A stretch of 64,000 nucleotides of DNA, from contig OY729430.1 in the NCBI GenBank assembly GCA_963422415.1, positions 3,224,001 through 3,288,000 on the forward strand, in the 5' to 3' direction. Source of the DNA: Bin34 sp963422415 (GTDB lineage Bacteria > Chloroflexota > Anaerolineae > Caldilineales > Caldilineaceae). The notes beneath the pieces are model-generated. The model was given only the letters and a program-made list of their open reading frames with translations. It was not told where the DNA came from and did no database searches. This document shows, one piece after another, positions 35,112-44,396 of the stretch. Every line of letters starts with the position of its first letter. Within the stretch, counting starts at the first letter, position 1. The position numbers and the translations under genes were made by a program.

Positions 35112-36449
35112 TCAGGCCATGCGCTCCGCGGCATCCACGAAAGCGGCATTGGCCTCTTCCACAATACCTCGAATCGCCGTGTCGACATCCATCTCGCCGC
35201 TTTGCAGCAGAGTCTGGTATCGTCCCGTGATATCCAGCAGCTGGGGGGCCGCCAGCGTTTGGTACGGACGTCCGGTCACAGCATACTGTTCCAAGGCTTC
35301 CAAGAAGTAGTGGGCGTTGTCCGGAGCAGGCTCGGAATCAATCCAGGATTGGTAGGCTGCGGCTCGGGCCGGGCTGCCACGGCCCGAGCGACCCCACATC
35401 ATCTCCATGCCTTCCTTGCTCAGATAAGAGCTGAGGAAACGCCAAGCTTCCTCGGGGCTCTCGCTGTTCTTGGTGATGCTGAAGCCCGATCCGAAGGAGC
35501 CGCAATGCTGGCCGCTCGGGCCGGCAGGCCATGGAGCCACGTCCCAGTTGTAGTCCGCAAAAGACGCCTGGGTGGGCGTATTCCAGGACGCGAAAGCGGA
35601 CAATCCCACCTGGCCCGAAATCCAAGCATCCTGCTCAAAGGCTTCCGACTCCGCCGGCGTGGGCGCCGCGTTGTGTACATGGATGAGATCCACCCAGATC
35701 TGAACGGCTTCGCGAGCTTCTGGAGTGTCCAGTTCGATCGCCGTTTCCTCGTCGTTGTAGAGGTTGGCTCCGTACGTATTCAACATGTTGCGGTTCAGCG
35801 AGTTGCCGAAGTTGGGGAAATTGCCGCGCCAGCCCCAGACTTTCCTGTCCCCTTCCAGATTCGTCAAGGCAATGGAGGTTTCGATCAGATCATCAATGGT
35901 CCAATCCTCCGTGGGGTAGTCTCTCCCTGCCGCGTCAAAGATATCCGTGTTGTAGGCAAGGATCAGGGGACCGTGATCGTAGGGGATGCCATGCTGTTCC
36001 CCTTGGAAGCGATAGAGTCGCAGCGATTCCTCCCATACTCCGGCCACGTCGAAGTCCGGATCTGCATCCACATGGGACTGCAGGGACACCGTAATGCCCT
36101 CGAAGGCCCAAGGGAAGGCTCGGCTGCCATGAACGTAGACGATGTCGGGCAAGGTGTCGGCAGCGGCCCAGGTCGGCACAACCTGATTGTGATCGGCCCA
36201 GGTGTTGTACACAGGCTCCAGCAGGATGTCGGGATTCTCTTCCATGAAATTGGCGTCGAATTCCTTCTGGGTCACCTGAAAGGCCGCCTCCCACGTCAGA
36301 CCCGTGGAAATCGTTACCGGAGCCGCCATGTCTCCCCCATCAGCCGCGGTCGGCGCAACGGGTGGGGCGCAGGCGGCCAAGGCGACGGCCCCAGCGGAAA
36401 CGCCACTCAGAATCAAGAAACGACGGCGACTTAGTGTCTTGGTGTCCAA
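35112..36449 (-). CDS. Extracellular sugar-binding lipoprotein of an ABC importer
   Basis: 445 aa. The signal is twin-arginine-like with a lipobox (SRRRFLILSGVSAGAVALAA then C). The mature part is SBP family 1: TLPDIVYVHGSRAFPWAFEG, RLYRFQGEQHGIPYDHGPLI, PYQTLAAPQLL near the end. It delivers a sugar to the downstream MalF/MalG-type pair. The substrate is not evident. It is transcribed leftwards and starts 680 bases from the divergent oligopeptide operon. Confidence 0.9.
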   Translation of the reverse strand: MDTKTLSRRRFLILSGVSAGAVALAACAPPVAPTAADGGDMAAPVTISTGLTWEAAFQVTQKEFDANFMEENPDILLEPVYNTWADHNQVVPTWAAADTLPDIVYVHGSRAFPWAFEGITVSLQSHVDADPDFDVAGVWEESLRLYRFQGEQHGIPYDHGPLILAYNTDIFDAAGRDYPTEDWTIDDLIETSIALTNLEGDRKVWGWRGNFPNFGNSLNRNMLNTYGANLYNDEETAIELDTPEAREAVQIWVDLIHVHNAAPTPAESEAFEQDAWISGQVGLSAFASWNTPTQASFADYNWDVAPWPAGPSGQHCGSFGSGFSITKNSESPEEAWRFLSSYLSKEGMEMMWGRSGRGSPARAAAYQSWIDSEPAPDNAHYFLEALEQYAVTGRPYQTLAAPQLLDITGRYQTLLQSGEMDVDTAIRGIVEEANAAFVDAAERMA

Positions 36450-37128
36450 GGTCGCACCTCCCTTGTATCAATTTGAAATATTCAGGAATGAACTATTGTA
36501 ACAGTGCCAATAAGGACTTGGGAAAACGACTAGGATGGAGGGTTGTCCGCGCCCCCGGGAATCCGGCAAGGGGCAGGGCTTGTCGAGAGTCCCATTCCAA
36601 TCGCATCTCAGCGGGATCAGGACAGACGGCGGATCCTCGAAGCCAAGGACTTGCTTGGCGCTCCCACAAGTCTGCAGACGGTTGTGCCGTGGCAGGGACG
36701 GAATGTCCCTCTCGGATGGTTCATGCCTCTGTCGGCGGTCGAGACTGATGGATGGCCTGCCTTCCTAATCCTCTCTGGCTGTTCCCCAGCGCAGCTGGGG
36801 AACAGCCATATTGCGTCGCGCCCAAGATCAACGAGATGCGGACTCGGGGCAGGCGTATCTTTTCCCTCAATCTCTCTACACGCACAGGGCGTTCCACCGG
36901 TCAATACTTGGCAGCCGGATTTTTCGAACATTGGCAGTCCAAGTGGTACGATAGGAATCTTAAGACGATCCACAATCAAAATGACATGGGGACAATTCCT
37001 TGGGTTCCCCACAGGACCTTAAGGATGGCCCACAGGTTTCCGGCGGTAGAGCGCAGCTTGGGGTCGGGGTCGGTCCATCTTGGCTGTGCAATTTGGAATT
37101 CCGCCCGTTTCTGGCGTAAAGGTATACC
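36450..37128. other. Intergenic region between divergent sugar and oligopeptide operons, with a hairpin
   Basis: About 680 bases with no convincing gene. It contains a perfect hairpin at 36777-36807 with arm GGCTGTTCCCCAGC, 3-base loop and exact complement. It must hold the promoters of both operons. The frame 36543-37022 has an implausible composition for a protein. Confidence 0.5.
36777..36807. terminator. Perfect 14-bp-arm hairpin in an intergenic region
   Basis: Arms at 36777-36790 and 36794-36807 with a GCA loop. No gene ends nearby, so it may be a regulatory element, a small-RNA terminator or a repeat rather than a terminator of a known gene. Confidence 0.35.
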
Positions 37129-38175
37129 GTGACCACACATTTTCAGGCTGTTCCCGGCAGTCCGCCGGAACCACCGCGATTGGATGCTGCTGACAACATC
37201 CTCGAGATCGACAATCTCCATGTCCATTTCCTTCTGGAGCGATCCACCGTGCGGGCCGTCAATGGGGTGACCTTGGGGCTGGACCGAAATTCCACGCTGG
37301 GTATTGTGGGCGAAAGTGGCTGTGGCAAGAGCGTGACCGCCCACACCGTGATGCGACTGGTCAAGTCGCCTCCCGGCAAGATTGTGGAGGGCTGCATCCG
37401 CTACTGGCCGCGCGACACCGGGGAAACCGTGGAGATCACGGCGCTGGACCCCAAGGGATCGGTGATCCGTCAACTGCGGGGCCGGGAGATATCCATGATC
37501 TTCCAGGAACCCATGACCTCACTCAACCCGATGATTTCCGTGGGCAAGCAGATTGCCGAATCGGTTACCCTGCACCAGAACGCGACTCGGAACGAAGCCT
37601 TGGAGCACGCGGTGGAAATGCTGAATCGGGTCAAGATTGCGGCGCCACGGCAGCGAGCCCAAGAATATCCCCATCAACTCTCTGGCGGGATGCGTCAACG
37701 CGTCATGATTGCGCTGGCCCTCTCCTGCAATCCCCAGGTGTTGATTGCGGACGAACCCACCACGGCTCTGGACGTGACCGTACAGGCCCAGATTTTGGAT
37801 CTGATGAACACGCTGCGAGCGGAATTCGACTCTTCCATTGTCCTGATCACGCACAATCTGGGCGTAGTGTCGCAGATGTGCGACAACATCGCCGTGATGT
37901 ATCTGGGCAAAGTGGTGGAATACGGAGCCGCCCGGCCCATATTCAAGAGGCCGCTGCATCCCTATACCCAGGGGCTGCTGCAATCCATCCCTGTGCTGGG
38001 CCGCCGCCAGAGGCATCTCATCCCCATAGAGGGCATGGTGCCCAACGCCACGGACCACATTAAAGGCTGCGCCTTCGCCGAACGCTGTCCACACACAATG
38101 CCAGTGTGCACCGAAGAGACGCCGCCGCTCAAGGAAATGGAGCAGGGACATCAGGCCGCATGCTGGCTGCATTGA
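37129..38175 (+). CDS. Oligopeptide/dipeptide ABC transporter ATP-binding protein (OppD/DppD-like)
   Basis: 348 aa from a GTG at 37129 with AAAGG upstream. Walker A GIVGESGCGKSVTAHTVMRL, signature QLSGGMRQRVMIALAL, Walker B QVLIADEPTTALDVTVQAQI. The C-terminal oligopeptide-transporter extension has the Cys cluster (GCAFAERCPHTMPVC) typical of OppD/DppD, which can bind an Fe-S cluster in some homologues. It opens an operon with oppA-, oppB-, oppC- and oppF-like genes. Confidence 0.93.
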   Translation: MTTHFQAVPGSPPEPPRLDAADNILEIDNLHVHFLLERSTVRAVNGVTLGLDRNSTLGIVGESGCGKSVTAHTVMRLVKSPPGKIVEGCIRYWPRDTGETVEITALDPKGSVIRQLRGREISMIFQEPMTSLNPMISVGKQIAESVTLHQNATRNEALEHAVEMLNRVKIAAPRQRAQEYPHQLSGGMRQRVMIALALSCNPQVLIADEPTTALDVTVQAQILDLMNTLRAEFDSSIVLITHNLGVVSQMCDNIAVMYLGKVVEYGAARPIFKRPLHPYTQGLLQSIPVLGRRQRHLIPIEGMVPNATDHIKGCAFAERCPHTMPVCTEETPPLKEMEQGHQAACWLH

Positions 38176-38240
38176 CTTGGTTTGTTTCTGACTTTTTCTC
38201 ATCCTTATATTTTGCTTGCACAAAAACCTGGAGGTTTTAC

Positions 38241-40397
38241 ATGGTACGGAAAACATTGATCGTTTGTTTGAGCCTGGTCTTGGCCTTGTTCTTGCTGGCC
38301 GCCTGCGGTGAGACGACGGAAGTCGGTAGCGAGACGACGGAATCAGAAGCGGCCATGGACGGCGATGCCGCCGTGGAGAGCGACGGCGACGCCGCCATGA
38401 CGATGGAGCTGGCCGCTCCGGTGCCCTTCGAGTTTGGCACGCTGCCCGGAGGGGGAGCGGACGTTGTGGCCCGCTTCCCACTGGAAGATCTGGTTCAGTA
38501 CAAGGCCTTGCCCGCCTACAGTCAACCGGACTGGATGGACGCGCTGGTGGCCGACGGCACACTGCCGCCGGTGGAAGACCGTCTGCCGCCCGAGCCCATG
38601 GTGATTCCGACCGCGGGCATGTCCGATGGACAAGGTGTGTATGGCGGAGTATGGCGCGATTTCTCCGCAGTGCAGACCGAGGGATGGAACCTGTGTGCAG
38701 GCCAGACTCAAGGTTGGTTCGGCATCAACTACGTCTTCTCCGAAGCCTTGGTGGACTCGGCGCCCGTCTTCATGCGCAGTGACGACTTCGCCCCGTTTCC
38801 CAACCTGGCCAAGAGCTGGGAATGGAGTGAGGATGGCATGCAGCTGACCATGCACTTGATGGAAGGAGTGAAGTGGTCCGACGGCGATCCCTTTGACATG
38901 GAAGATATCCGGTTTACATGGGAAGACAACATTCAGGACCCGAATGTGGCCTCTTGGAAATCAGCGACGGCCTGGACCATCAACGACACTCCGGTCACGC
39001 TGGACTACGTCGACGACTACACCTTCGTCTGGAATTTCCCCGTGGCCTTCCCGGTCCAAAAGATCTTCGACATGGATTTCCTGGACTTCACGATATGCCC
39101 CGCGCATATCCTCAAGGACATGCATCCGGCACACAATGCCGAAGCGGACTATGAATCCTACGAAGCGGGCCTGCCTCCACAGGACCTGCCTCCGGTCTCC
39201 TTGGGCCCTTGGGTCGCCGTGGAATACAAGACCGACGAATTCATGGTCATGCGCCGCAATCCCTATTACTGGAAGGTCGACGAGGCGGGCAACCAGTTGC
39301 CCTACTTGAACGAAGTCACCTTCAAGAAGGGCGAAAGCGGCATTGGTCGCACCTTAGGCACCCTAGGCGGCGAGATTGATCACACGAATCTGGAAAATCC
39401 AAGCGTCTACATCGAGACCACGCGGCGCCAACAAGAAGAGGATGCCCATTTCTACGTGGCCTGGGGCCCCGAGGCGTTGGGCTTCCCCATTGAATTCAAC
39501 CTTTCTGTCAACCATGGCGTGGAAAACGACCGGGACGCCGCCCTGCGCGAGCTGTTCCGTGACTTGCGCTTCCGCAAGGCCGTGTCCTATGCGCTGGACG
39601 GCGATGGCATTGCCCAGTCCGTCGTGCGAGGGCCTTTCCTGCGCGGTTTCCCGGGCGGCATCGTACCAGGTGCGGTGGAGTTTGACATCGACTCGGTGGT
39701 GGATTATCCCTACGACCCGGATTCGGCCCGAGCCTTGCTGGCCGACCTTGGCTTTGAAGACACCGACGGGGACGGCATCGTGAACTGGACCTCTGGATCC
39801 CAGGAAGGCGAGAACCTCATCATCGGTCTCAACACCAGCGAAGACGCGGCTGCCACGCAAGGCGTGGGGGAAGCCGCCATCGCGTTGCTGCGTGACGTCG
39901 GCATTCAGCTGAACATGCGGGTGCTGCAGGGTCCGGCCTTGAACGACGCGAATCAGAATGGAACCTGGGAAATGCGGGTGACCCGCACCGGGCAACACTA
40001 CCTGACTCCCTTCACACGTTGCACGGACCTGGGTCCCGTCACAAAGGAGTTCAACATCCACCGGGAAGGGGCGGAGCCCCGCCAGCTGCTGAAATTCGAG
40101 GAAGAGATTGTGGACATTGTCAATCAGTTCTGTCTGGAACCGGATGCCGCCGTCCGCGCCGATCTCATGTCCCGCTACAACCGGCTATTCACGGAGAACG
40201 TCTATCACGCCGGCTCCATCATCGGACGCTATGGTCTGGCCATGGCGAAGCGGTTCAAGAACATCCCTACGGGAGCGCCTCCCTTCTTTGTCCATTGGAC
40301 ATGGGGCAATGTGCGTCCGGAACAGATGTGGATCGCGGTGGAGGATCAGGACCTTGTACCTGAAATCCGTCCCGAAGAGCTGCCTGACCACAGCTAA
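38241..40397 (+). CDS. Peptide-binding lipoprotein, SBP family 5 (OppA-like)
   Basis: 718 aa from ATG 38241, with TGGAGG 6 nt upstream. Signal peptide and lipobox KTLIVCLSLVLALFLLAAC; then an acidic linker of about 40 residues. Family 5 features: SEALVDSAPVFMRSDDFAPF, LAKSWEWSEDGMQLTMHLME, GVKWSDGDPFDMEDIRFTWE, FRKAVSYALDGDGIAQSVVR. It is longer than usual OppA (about 550 aa), with an extra N-terminal region. The ligand may be peptide or another oligomer such as an oligosaccharide, since family 5 is broad. Confidence 0.9.
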   Translation: MVRKTLIVCLSLVLALFLLAACGETTEVGSETTESEAAMDGDAAVESDGDAAMTMELAAPVPFEFGTLPGGGADVVARFPLEDLVQYKALPAYSQPDWMDALVADGTLPPVEDRLPPEPMVIPTAGMSDGQGVYGGVWRDFSAVQTEGWNLCAGQTQGWFGINYVFSEALVDSAPVFMRSDDFAPFPNLAKSWEWSEDGMQLTMHLMEGVKWSDGDPFDMEDIRFTWEDNIQDPNVASWKSATAWTINDTPVTLDYVDDYTFVWNFPVAFPVQKIFDMDFLDFTICPAHILKDMHPAHNAEADYESYEAGLPPQDLPPVSLGPWVAVEYKTDEFMVMRRNPYYWKVDEAGNQLPYLNEVTFKKGESGIGRTLGTLGGEIDHTNLENPSVYIETTRRQQEEDAHFYVAWGPEALGFPIEFNLSVNHGVENDRDAALRELFRDLRFRKAVSYALDGDGIAQSVVRGPFLRGFPGGIVPGAVEFDIDSVVDYPYDPDSARALLADLGFEDTDGDGIVNWTSGSQEGENLIIGLNTSEDAAATQGVGEAAIALLRDVGIQLNMRVLQGPALNDANQNGTWEMRVTRTGQHYLTPFTRCTDLGPVTKEFNIHREGAEPRQLLKFEEEIVDIVNQFCLEPDAAVRADLMSRYNRLFTENVYHAGSIIGRYGLAMAKRFKNIPTGAPPFFVHWTWGNVRPEQMWIAVEDQDLVPEIRPEELPDHS

Positions 40398-40415
40398 GTC
40401 TTGATCCAAGTCGCT

Positions 40416-40442
40416 GGGGGAGGCGGGTGACCCGCCTCCCCC
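40416..40442 (+). promoter_or_regulatory. Hairpin between OppA-like and OppB-like genes
   Basis: Arm GGGGGAGGCGGGT (40416-40428), one spacer base, exact complement (40430-40442), 18 bases after the binding-protein stop. Probably protects the upstream mRNA or partly terminates transcription so that binding protein exceeds permease. Confidence 0.65.
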
Positions 40443-40506
40443 GGCGACCTTTTCCCGTGTTTGCGTATCCACAGTCTCTGACACTCGCCTGCAGGCCCGA
40501 GACTCC

Positions 40507-41505
40507 ATGATTGCGTACTTGACCCGCCGCCTAGTGTCGGCCCTCACGGTACTGCTGCTGGTGAGCGCCATCTCCTTCGTGGTGATTCAGCTGCCGCCGG
40601 GGGATTTCACGGACGTCTACAAGGCCCAACTAGTAAACCAAGGAGGCCTGACCGAATCGGAGGCCGAGCGCCTGGCCGATAAATTGCGGGTTCGCTATGG
40701 GTTGGATGCCCCCCTGCCGCGTCAGTACATGAACTGGATCTGGGGCATTGTGTCCAAGGGGGAGTTCGGATACTCCTTCCGCTACAAGGAGGACGTCGGC
40801 AGCCTGATTAGCCAACGCCTGCCGCGTACCATCGGCCTGGCGGTCGCGGCGCACGCCACTTCCACTCTGGTAGGCTTGCTGCTCGGGATATTCGTGGGCC
40901 AACGCCAATACAGCCTCAGCGACAACGTGGCCTCCGTGGTGTCCTTTATCCTGACTTCCCTGCCGCGCTTTTTCTTGGCGCTGGTCATTCTGTACCTGCT
41001 GGTCTTCACCTTCAACCAGGAGAGCGTAACCTCCTTCTACTCGCCCGAGTACGTAGTGGCCCCTTGGTCCATGGCCAAGTTGCTGGACCTGCTGCGCCAT
41101 GTATGGCCCGTCATCGCCATTGCGGGGCTGGGGGGCGTGGCCCGCAACCTGCGGGTCATGCGCGGCAACCTGCTGGACGTACTGAACGCTCAATATGTGG
41201 TCACGGCACGCTCCAAGGGCCTGAAGGAACGACGGGTCATCAATCGGCATGCGGTCCCCAACTCTCTGCATCCCATAGTGGCGTATCAAGGCACTGCCAT
41301 CCCCTACATGGTGCAGGGAGAGCTGGAAGCCGCGATTGTATTGAGCCTGCCGACAATCGCCCCCATGTTCTATGGCTCCCTGCGCAATCAGGACATCTAC
41401 ATTACGGGCAGTATCCTGCTCCTGTACAGCGTCTTGCTGGTGCTGGGCAATCTCTTGTCCGATCTCTTCCTGGCCGTGTTGGATCCGCGGATTCGGTACG
41501 CCTAG
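40507..41505 (+). CDS. Oligopeptide ABC transporter permease (OppB/DppB-like)
   Basis: 332 aa. N-terminal MIAYLTRRLVSALTVLLLVS and SFVVIQLPPGDF are the OppB start. The EAA loop region reads VVTARSKGLKERRVINRHAV. About six membrane spans. It works with the OppC-like protein encoded 18 bases on. Confidence 0.93.
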   Translation: MIAYLTRRLVSALTVLLLVSAISFVVIQLPPGDFTDVYKAQLVNQGGLTESEAERLADKLRVRYGLDAPLPRQYMNWIWGIVSKGEFGYSFRYKEDVGSLISQRLPRTIGLAVAAHATSTLVGLLLGIFVGQRQYSLSDNVASVVSFILTSLPRFFLALVILYLLVFTFNQESVTSFYSPEYVVAPWSMAKLLDLLRHVWPVIAIAGLGGVARNLRVMRGNLLDVLNAQYVVTARSKGLKERRVINRHAVPNSLHPIVAYQGTAIPYMVQGELEAAIVLSLPTIAPMFYGSLRNQDIYITGSILLLYSVLLVLGNLLSDLFLAVLDPRIRYA

Positions 41506-41523
41506 CTCCTTGGTGATGATCCC

Positions 41524-42681
41524 ATGAGCGCAGTTGCCCCTGCAGCGTCCCCAGAGTCCGCTTTGACCACGGTCTTCGACGCCCACGGTCCGGCCCATCA
41601 CAGCAGCGAAACCTATGTCCAGCTGGTATGGCGACGGTTCCGGCGCAACCAAGTCTCCATTGTGGGCGGCCTGATGATTCTGATCTTGGCCGTCTTGGCG
41701 ATCTTTTCCGATTTCTTCTCGCCTACCGATCCCTCTCGGATCGACATGAAGTCCACCTTCACGCCACCGCAGCGCGTGCGCTTTGTGGACGAGAACGGCC
41801 AGTTTTCCTTCCAGCCCTTCACCTACACTCAGACCTACAGCTATGACCCGGACACTTTCGAGCCCGTCTGGCTGGATGTGCCCGACGAAAAGTACCGGGT
41901 GCAATTCCTTGTCAAGGGCTACGAGTATAAAATCTTGGGTTTCATTCCCTGGGACCGACACCTCTACGGGGTCGAAGAAGGCGGCACCGTCTATATTCTG
42001 GGCACGGACAAGCTAGGTCGGGACCTGTTCGGACGCATATGCCAAGCTGGGCGCATCAGTCTGGCCTTGAGCCTCTTCGCGGCTTTTATCAGCATTCTGG
42101 TGGGTTCCGTGCTCGGGGTGGTCTCCGGCTACTACGGCGGCTGGCTGGACGGCCTGCTCCAGCGCTTCGTGGAAGTTGTGCAATCCATTCCCGCGCTGCC
42201 TCTGTGGATGGCCTTGGCCAGCGTGGTCCCCATCACTTGGGACCCCTTCCTGATCTTCGTAATCATGGCCAGCATCTTCGCCTTGACCATCTGGACCGTG
42301 CTGGCCCGCGAGGTGCGCGGCAAGGTTCTGTCCTTTCGGGAAACGGATTTCATCCTGGCGGCCAAGGAAATGGGAGCCTCCGACCCCCGGGTCATCTTCC
42401 GTCATCTCTATCCCCACACCTTGAGCCATGTCATTGTGGTGCTGACTCTGCAGATCCCGCAGATCATTCTGGCCGAAGCCTTTCTGAGCTTCTTGGGGTT
42501 GGGCATTCAGGAGCCGCTGATCAGCTGGGGCTACCTGATGCGGGATTCCAACAGCTTGGAAACGCTGGGCGTCAATCCGTGGATTCTGGCGCCGGCGGCC
42601 TTCATCGTGATTGCGGTGTTGGGATTCAACTTCTTGGGGGATGGCCTGCGGGACGCGGCGGACCCCTATGCCATCGCCTAA
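41524..42681 (+). CDS. Oligopeptide ABC transporter permease (OppC/DppC-like)
   Basis: 385 aa. First span (GGLMILILAVLAIFSDFFSP), then an unusually long periplasmic segment of about 100 residues before LGTDKLGRDLFGRICQAGRI, then the five core spans and the EAA loop ILAAKEMGASDPRVIFRHLY. OppC proteins are normally about 300 aa; long inserts at this position are known in some Chloroflexota homologues. It precedes the OppF-like gene. Confidence 0.92.
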   Translation: MSAVAPAASPESALTTVFDAHGPAHHSSETYVQLVWRRFRRNQVSIVGGLMILILAVLAIFSDFFSPTDPSRIDMKSTFTPPQRVRFVDENGQFSFQPFTYTQTYSYDPDTFEPVWLDVPDEKYRVQFLVKGYEYKILGFIPWDRHLYGVEEGGTVYILGTDKLGRDLFGRICQAGRISLALSLFAAFISILVGSVLGVVSGYYGGWLDGLLQRFVEVVQSIPALPLWMALASVVPITWDPFLIFVIMASIFALTIWTVLAREVRGKVLSFRETDFILAAKEMGASDPRVIFRHLYPHTLSHVIVVLTLQIPQIILAEAFLSFLGLGIQEPLISWGYLMRDSNSLETLGVNPWILAPAAFIVIAVLGFNFLGDGLRDAADPYAIA

Positions 42682-42688
42682 GCACGCC

Positions 42689-43732
42689 ATGCCCGTTTCC
42701 GCTCGCCCCTCGTCTCCTGCCGGCGGGGATGATGTCATTCTGGAGATCCGCGATCTAAAGCAGTACTTTCCCATTCGTACCGGGCTGCTGCAAAGGGTGA
42801 CGGGTCATGTGAAAGCCGTGGACGGGGTCGATTTTCAGCTGCAGTCCCAAGAGGCCTTGGGACTGGTGGGCGAAAGTGGCTGCGGCAAAACCACCGCGGG
42901 ACGCACCATCCTGCGGCTCTACGACGCCACCGACGGCGAGATTTGGTACACCTGCCCCGATGGCGAAAAAGTCGATCTGGCGCAGCTGTCCGACAAGGAA
43001 ATGAAACCGTATCGACGCGAACTGCGCATGATTTTCCAGGATCCCTTCTCCAGCCTGAATCCCCGTCTGACCGTGATGGACATCATCGGGGAACCGCTGG
43101 TGATTCACAAGGTGGCCCGCGGCAAGGAGATGACGGAGCGCGTGGCAGAGCTCATGGAGGAAGTGGGTCTCAATCCCAACTACATGGGCCGCTATCCCCA
43201 CGAATTCTCGGGCGGCCAACGGCAGCGCATCGGCTTGGCGCGCACGCTGTCGTTGAACCCCCGCGTCATCATTGCGGACGAACCGGTCTCGGCACTGGAT
43301 GTCTCGGTCCAGGCCCAGGTTCTCAACCTGTTGGAAGAACTGACGGATCGGCTGGGCTTGACCCTGATCTTCATTGCCCACGACTTGAGTGTAGTGGAGC
43401 ATGTCTGCGACCGCATCGCGGTCATGTACCTAGGCCAGATCGTGGAAATAGACAATGCCGACGCCCTGTTGCGGCGCCCAGCCCATCCGTACACGGAAGC
43501 CTTGGTGTCAGCTGTGCCCGCGGCGGATCCCGACATACGGATGCAACGAATCATTCTGGAAGGGGATGTGCCCAATCCCGCGAATCCACCCAGTGGCTGC
43601 GTCTTCCATCCCCGCTGCCGCTATGCGGAGGACATCTGCAAAGAGGAGAGGCCCGCGCTGGAAGACCTGGGAGAGGGTCATCTTTGTCGATGCCACTTTG
43701 CCAAGGAACTGGGTTTACAGGGGATTGCCTGA
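42689..43732 (+). CDS. Oligopeptide ABC transporter ATP-binding protein (OppF/DppF-like)
   Basis: 347 aa from ATG 42689, 7 bases after the oppC stop; an ATG at 42668 overlapping oppC is also possible. Walker A GLVGESGCGKTTAGRTILRL, signature EFSGGQRQRIGLARTL, Walker B RVIIADEPVSALDVSVQAQV. A C-terminal Cys cluster (GCVFHPRCRYAEDIC) is present as in OppD. It is the last gene of the operon. Confidence 0.93.
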   Translation: MPVSARPSSPAGGDDVILEIRDLKQYFPIRTGLLQRVTGHVKAVDGVDFQLQSQEALGLVGESGCGKTTAGRTILRLYDATDGEIWYTCPDGEKVDLAQLSDKEMKPYRRELRMIFQDPFSSLNPRLTVMDIIGEPLVIHKVARGKEMTERVAELMEEVGLNPNYMGRYPHEFSGGQRQRIGLARTLSLNPRVIIADEPVSALDVSVQAQVLNLLEELTDRLGLTLIFIAHDLSVVEHVCDRIAVMYLGQIVEIDNADALLRRPAHPYTEALVSAVPAADPDIRMQRIILEGDVPNPANPPSGCVFHPRCRYAEDICKEERPALEDLGEGHLCRCHFAKELGLQGIA

Positions 43733-43764
43733 CGTGGCCGCGATCGGGGCTGTTTTCCATCAAC

Positions 43765-43995
43765 CCGGAATGAGGGCGGTCCGACCCCGCTTGCTGCCGG
43801 ATGCGAATCCTGTGGTCATCCTGCCAGACCGGACGCGTCCGGTTACGTGGCATGCATTGCCGTCCTTGCCGCCAACCCCGATGTGGATTGCAACCTGTCT
43901 GATCTGGATTTTGCCGGCGCGCATGTCGAAGGGGATTCCAAGTCTCGATGACATTGCCCAGAGATCGCTCTTGATTCCGGCGCCGCTGCGCTGAG
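43765..43995 (+). pseudogene. Decayed duplicate of the downstream small membrane-protein gene
   Basis: The DNA resembles 44055-44230 with many substitutions and small indels: a TTGCTGCC block, TCCTGTGGT, then CATGGCATGCATTGC and TCTGATCTGGA in the same order and spacing. No continuous reading frame corresponds to the intact gene. It is a degenerate tandem copy between oppF and the intact gene. Confidence 0.6.
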
Positions 43996-44006
43996 GGTGT
44001 CCTAAA

Positions 44007-44396
44007 ATGACGGCCACCAGCTCTCGTCGCCCCAAGACCATGGCGGCCCTGTCCTATTTGCTGCCAGTGGTGGGTCCTGTGGTTGCTCTCCTGTTTGGCA
44101 GAGCGCACCTGGCCACATGGCATGCATTGCAATCCTTGCTGCTGACCCTGATCCTGATTGTGACTGGTCTGATCTGGACCTTGTTGGCATGGGTGTTGAA
44201 CTGGATTCCGATTTTAGGGGCCATTGCCGGGGTGATGCTCTTTGCTCTGGTACCGCTGGCCTTCATCGCCCTGCTCATCGCCCACGTGGTCGGCATCCGG
44301 CTGGCCCTGCAGGGCAGCTTCGGGGTGGTTCCCTTTTTCGGTACACTGCTGGGCTCCCTGTTACCCGTGAATGCCGGGTTGTCGGACAACGGCTAG
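44007..44396 (+). CDS. Small multi-spanning membrane protein (DUF4870/Tic20-like)
   Basis: 129 aa, hydrophobic with about three to four spans: MAALSYLLPVVGPVVALLFG, LLTLILIVTGLIWTLLAWVL, GAIAGVMLFALVPLAFIALL. The WHALQSLLL segment after the first span matches the DUF4870 pattern (H.x.kqsl). Function unknown. A decayed copy lies immediately upstream. Confidence 0.7.
   Translation: MTATSSRRPKTMAALSYLLPVVGPVVALLFGRAHLATWHALQSLLLTLILIVTGLIWTLLAWVLNWIPILGAIAGVMLFALVPLAFIALLIAHVVGIRLALQGSFGVVPFFGTLLGSLLPVNAGLSDNG

Noticed and set aside
36543..37022. 159-codon open frame between the sugar and peptide operons
   Set aside because: Pro/Ser/Gly-rich, no ribosome-binding site or domain, and it contains the intergenic hairpin.
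40630..41961. 443-codon minus-strand open frame
   Set aside because: Antisense to the oppB/oppC genes, which have clear motifs and ribosome-binding sites.
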